Assembly (NCBI GenBank): GCA_020025885.1
Contig: JAHHRJ010000002.1
Location: 1-64,000 of the forward strand
DNA from: Butyricicoccus sp.
GTDB taxonomy: Bacteria > Bacillota > Clostridia > Oscillospirales > Butyricicoccaceae
Reading direction: 5' to 3'
Length of the DNA stretch: 64,000 nt
Positions 62,799-64,000 of the stretch are shown here, piece by piece. Each line of letters opens with the position of its first letter. Positions within the stretch are counted from its first letter, which is position 1. The position numbers and the translations under genes were made by a program. The notes under the pieces were generated by a model. It did not search any database and was not told the DNA's origin. It saw only the letters and a list, made by a program, of their open reading frames with translations.

Positions 62799-63232
62799 GC
62801 GCTTCTGTGAAATCAGAAAGAGAAAATTTTGCAAAACCGCAGGATGCTTTTTCTGGTACAAGTAACAGGACGTAAGCCTGTGCAGAATTTCCACGAGGGC
62901 CGGAATCCAACCTGGCAGCAAGAAAAGCTGTTGCGACAGGAGAACGGTTGAGTGCAAAGGGCGTGAAAATCGATTTCCGGCACGTCCGGCTGTAGCAAAC
63001 AGTGCCAAAACCACAATGTGTTAAATTTTATACGAAGTGGTTAAAAGTTGTGCACATAAAGGTTGCTTTTGTTACTGTTTGTTCATTCGTTGTTTTTGTT
63101 ATACTGATAAAGGTAAAAGTATTCCCATTGTGTTTTGCGTTAGCAATAGGGAGATACATCGCAGAGAATGCGCAAAAAATTGGTTTAAGCGCACACGCGC
63201 AAAAATAAGAAACATTTGAAAGGAAGAGAATC
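62799..63232. other. Intergenic region before the last secreted protein gene
   Basis: About 430 bases without a supported ORF. A TATACT at 63100-63105 is a possible -10 for the next gene, with a poor -35 (TTTGTT, 16 bases before). The leader of about 125 bases contains no riboswitch class I can recognise. Confidence 0.35.
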
Positions 63233-64000
63233 ATGCAAAAGAGCTTCGCGCACAAATGTCTGTCCACGTTGCTTGCTTCTGCGTTACTGGTAGGAATCGT
63301 ACATCCCTGCCTGGTACATGCAGAAGGAAACACAGGTCCGGAAAATCTTCTGGCAGGCAAGGTACCTACCTCTAATGTGGAAATCACTAATCCCGGTGCT
63401 GCTACCGATGGCAGCAAGGAACACTCCGACCAAGACGGCCACAACACAATGATTGCAGCCGGTGAGGAGAACCAGTCCAAGCCAAATAATGGCTTTAATG
63501 ACTGGAAGGATGTTTATCTGCAGTATGATTTCGGCGAAGAACGAGCTGTGCAGCAGGTAGACATCTATCGCAACACTTATCCGGGCGCAGTTTCTGCTTT
63601 CAAAAATGTAAAAGTGGAACTCTCTAACGACGAGAACTTTACCGATTCTACGGTTTTGTTCGATACGCAGGATGTGCGTGAAACCGACGCAGCAAAAACC
63701 GAACGTGATGTGGAGGCAGCAGCAGTAGATTGCCTGACGCTTGGCGCAAAGGGTCAGGTGCAGTCTGTCGTTGCAAAAGCACCCGTAAACGCACGCTATA
63801 TTCGTATCTATCAGCGTGGACACTATGTTACCAATACCCCTGATACCTGGAACGGTATGAGCAATTCGGCTCGATTTAACGAAATTGAGGTGTATGCAGA
63901 GGCCAAGGCCGGAACCGACGTTACGCCTGACCCGCAGCCCGAGCCCAAACCGGACCAGGAAATGGTGGATGCCAATATTTTGATTGGCAAAAATCCGACT
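63233..64000 (+). CDS. Secreted F5/8C-domain protein, 5' part only
   Basis: The open frame runs 256 codons to the window edge without a stop. A signal peptide (about 1-31, ending in VHA) is followed by an F5/8C (galactose-binding-like) domain (about 38-225) with DVYLQYDFGEE and NARYIRIYQRG, the core strands of the fold, then a Pro/Asp-rich linker (PDPQPEPKPD). AAGGAAGAG precedes the ATG. The catalytic part lies outside; by analogy with the GH20 neighbour it is probably another glycan-active surface enzyme. Confidence 0.85.
   Translation, partial: MQKSFAHKCLSTLLASALLVGIVHPCLVHAEGNTGPENLLAGKVPTSNVEITNPGAATDGSKEHSDQDGHNTMIAAGEENQSKPNNGFNDWKDVYLQYDFGEERAVQQVDIYRNTYPGAVSAFKNVKVELSNDENFTDSTVLFDTQDVRETDAAKTERDVEAAAVDCLTLGAKGQVQSVVAKAPVNARYIRIYQRGHYVTNTPDTWNGMSNSARFNEIEVYAEAKAGTDVTPDPQPEPKPDQEMVDANILIGKNPT

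Overview
The window looks like a chromosomal segment of an anaerobic Gram-positive of the class Clostridia, most likely from the gut-dwelling Oscillospiraceae/Ruminococcaceae. The signs are a Spo0A master regulator, the yabN-yabO-yabP-yabQ-divIC-yabR gene order of spore-forming Firmicutes, a fermentative AdhE under apparent Rex control, anaerobic-type HemZ, strong AGGAGG ribosome sites, many intrinsic terminators, and secreted host-glycan enzymes with sortase-type tails. The genus is an inference. I see no insertion sequence, prophage or CRISPR array. The region is mainly core chromosome with a few accessory islands.

Layout. 1-360: end of one 5S rRNA and a complete second 5S copy with its own promoter. 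478-6817: a SWIM/SNF2 helicase, then a three-gene set (NlpC/P60, M19 dipeptidase, class A beta-lactamase-fold hydrolase), all without signal peptides, which looks like intracellular murein-peptide breakdown. 6923-7108: tRNA-Gly and tRNA-Phe on the minus strand. 7288-9204: small proteins and a broken BlaR1-like gene still preceded by BlaI-type operators. 9271-15524: a Bce-type antimicrobial-peptide sensing and detoxification module (response regulator, intramembrane-sensing kinase, ABC ATPase, FtsX-type permease) with three small lipoproteins around it. 15619-25056: a Cys-rich protein, AdhE with two Rex-like operators, an amidohydrolase, a CyuA-type cysteine desulfidase, an M28 peptidase and an ABC-F ATPase. 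25118-31056: NSS transporter, SPASM radical SAM protein, PurC, Spo0A with 0A boxes upstream, and a CPA2-type antiporter.

31522-37825: an IspD-IspF fusion, then cyclic-di-AMP synthase CdaA and its regulator CdaR, a COG2509 FAD protein and an XpaC-like membrane protein. 37894-45787: recJ, rel, dtd, an MBL hydrolase, hemZ and a nucleoside kinase, tightly packed. 45907-49583: a zinc-ribbon protein with a palindromic operator candidate, then mazG, HU, rqcP, yabP, yabQ, divIC and yabR. 49650-54291: an RNA methyltransferase, a PflX-like radical SAM protein, murA and walJ. 54605-64000: a cytosolic RICIN-domain protein with a histone-H1-like tail, a 1564-residue cell-wall GH20 hexosaminidase, a GT-C membrane protein, and the start of another secreted F5/8C-domain protein cut by the window edge.

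Several parts bear on the cell envelope: murein-peptide breakdown, MurA, DivIC, the WalJ homologue, c-di-AMP signalling, the Bce module and the wall-anchored glycosidase. Rel with CdaA puts two second-messenger systems in one stretch. Start codons were set by ribosome-binding site and family alignment from memory. No database search was possible, so family names rest on recognised motifs.
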